Positions 33,696-33,698 of a stretch of 33,698 bases of DNA are shown here, one piece after another. The position numbers and the translations under genes were made by a program. Every line of letters begins with the position of its first letter. Position 1 is the first letter of the stretch. Source of the DNA: Draconibacterium orientale (GTDB lineage: Bacteria; Bacteroidota; Bacteroidia; Bacteroidales; UBA1556). The notes beneath the pieces are model-generated. The model was not told the DNA's origin and ran no database searches. It was given only the letters and a program-made list of their open reading frames with translations. Location: positions 1 to 33,698 of the forward strand of contig DYSI01000023.1 of the NCBI GenBank assembly GCA_020718275.1. Reading direction: 5' to 3'.

Positions 33696-33698
33696 ATG

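Overview
The window is a stretch of Bacteroidota chromosome. It is low-GC. Genus is not determinable by eye. The evidence is a type IX secretion (T9SS) C-terminal sorting tail on a giant surface protein, an S46 dipeptidyl-peptidase, a DUF5686 outer-membrane protein, a long RecQ variant, near absence of Shine-Dalgarno sequences, and promoters of the Bacteroidota form TTTG-N18-TAnnTTTG, seen perfectly twice.

Layout. Positions 1-430 are an AT-rich leader. One 3910-codon gene (431-12163, +) follows, encoding a secreted mosaic of four long beta-helix modules, many Ig-like linkers, a lamin-tail-like domain, a discoidin-like domain, two jelly-roll (MAM/choice-of-anchor J-like) domains and a T9SS sorting tail. 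Two back-to-back terminators separate it from convergent ilvE (branched-chain aminotransferase, -). Next on the minus strand comes a three-gene unit, read lysE-like exporter, MazG-like pyrophosphohydrolase, DUF5686 outer-membrane protein, with a clear promoter. A conserved acidic hypothetical gene (-) diverges from tdk and recQ (+). Convergent to recQ lie an S46 peptidase and mannose-1-phosphate guanylyltransferase (-). The translation/transcription block tRNA-Gln, rimP, nusA, infB (all -) follows, then a COG2509-type FAD dehydrogenase and a subtilisin-like S8 protease (-). The last 338 bases hold no gene and end in a strong terminator.

How the genes relate. Most are core housekeeping: translation initiation and antitermination (rimP-nusA-infB), nucleotide salvage (tdk), DNA repair (recQ), branched-chain amino acids (ilvE) and GDP-mannose supply. 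The accessory, envelope-facing set comprises the giant T9SS cargo, the DUF5686 protein, and two secreted or periplasmic peptidases.

Most notable observations: (1) the giant protein's beta-helix modules fall into an A-B-A-B pattern, suggesting duplication of a two-module unit with other domains between the copies; (2) a tRNA gene followed by three stem-loops precedes rimP-nusA-infB, resembling the E. coli metY-rimP-nusA-infB arrangement but with tRNA-Gln; (3) a promoter that moves the LysE-family start codon 51 bases downstream. I did not find a convincing new defence system, mobile element or CRISPR array.
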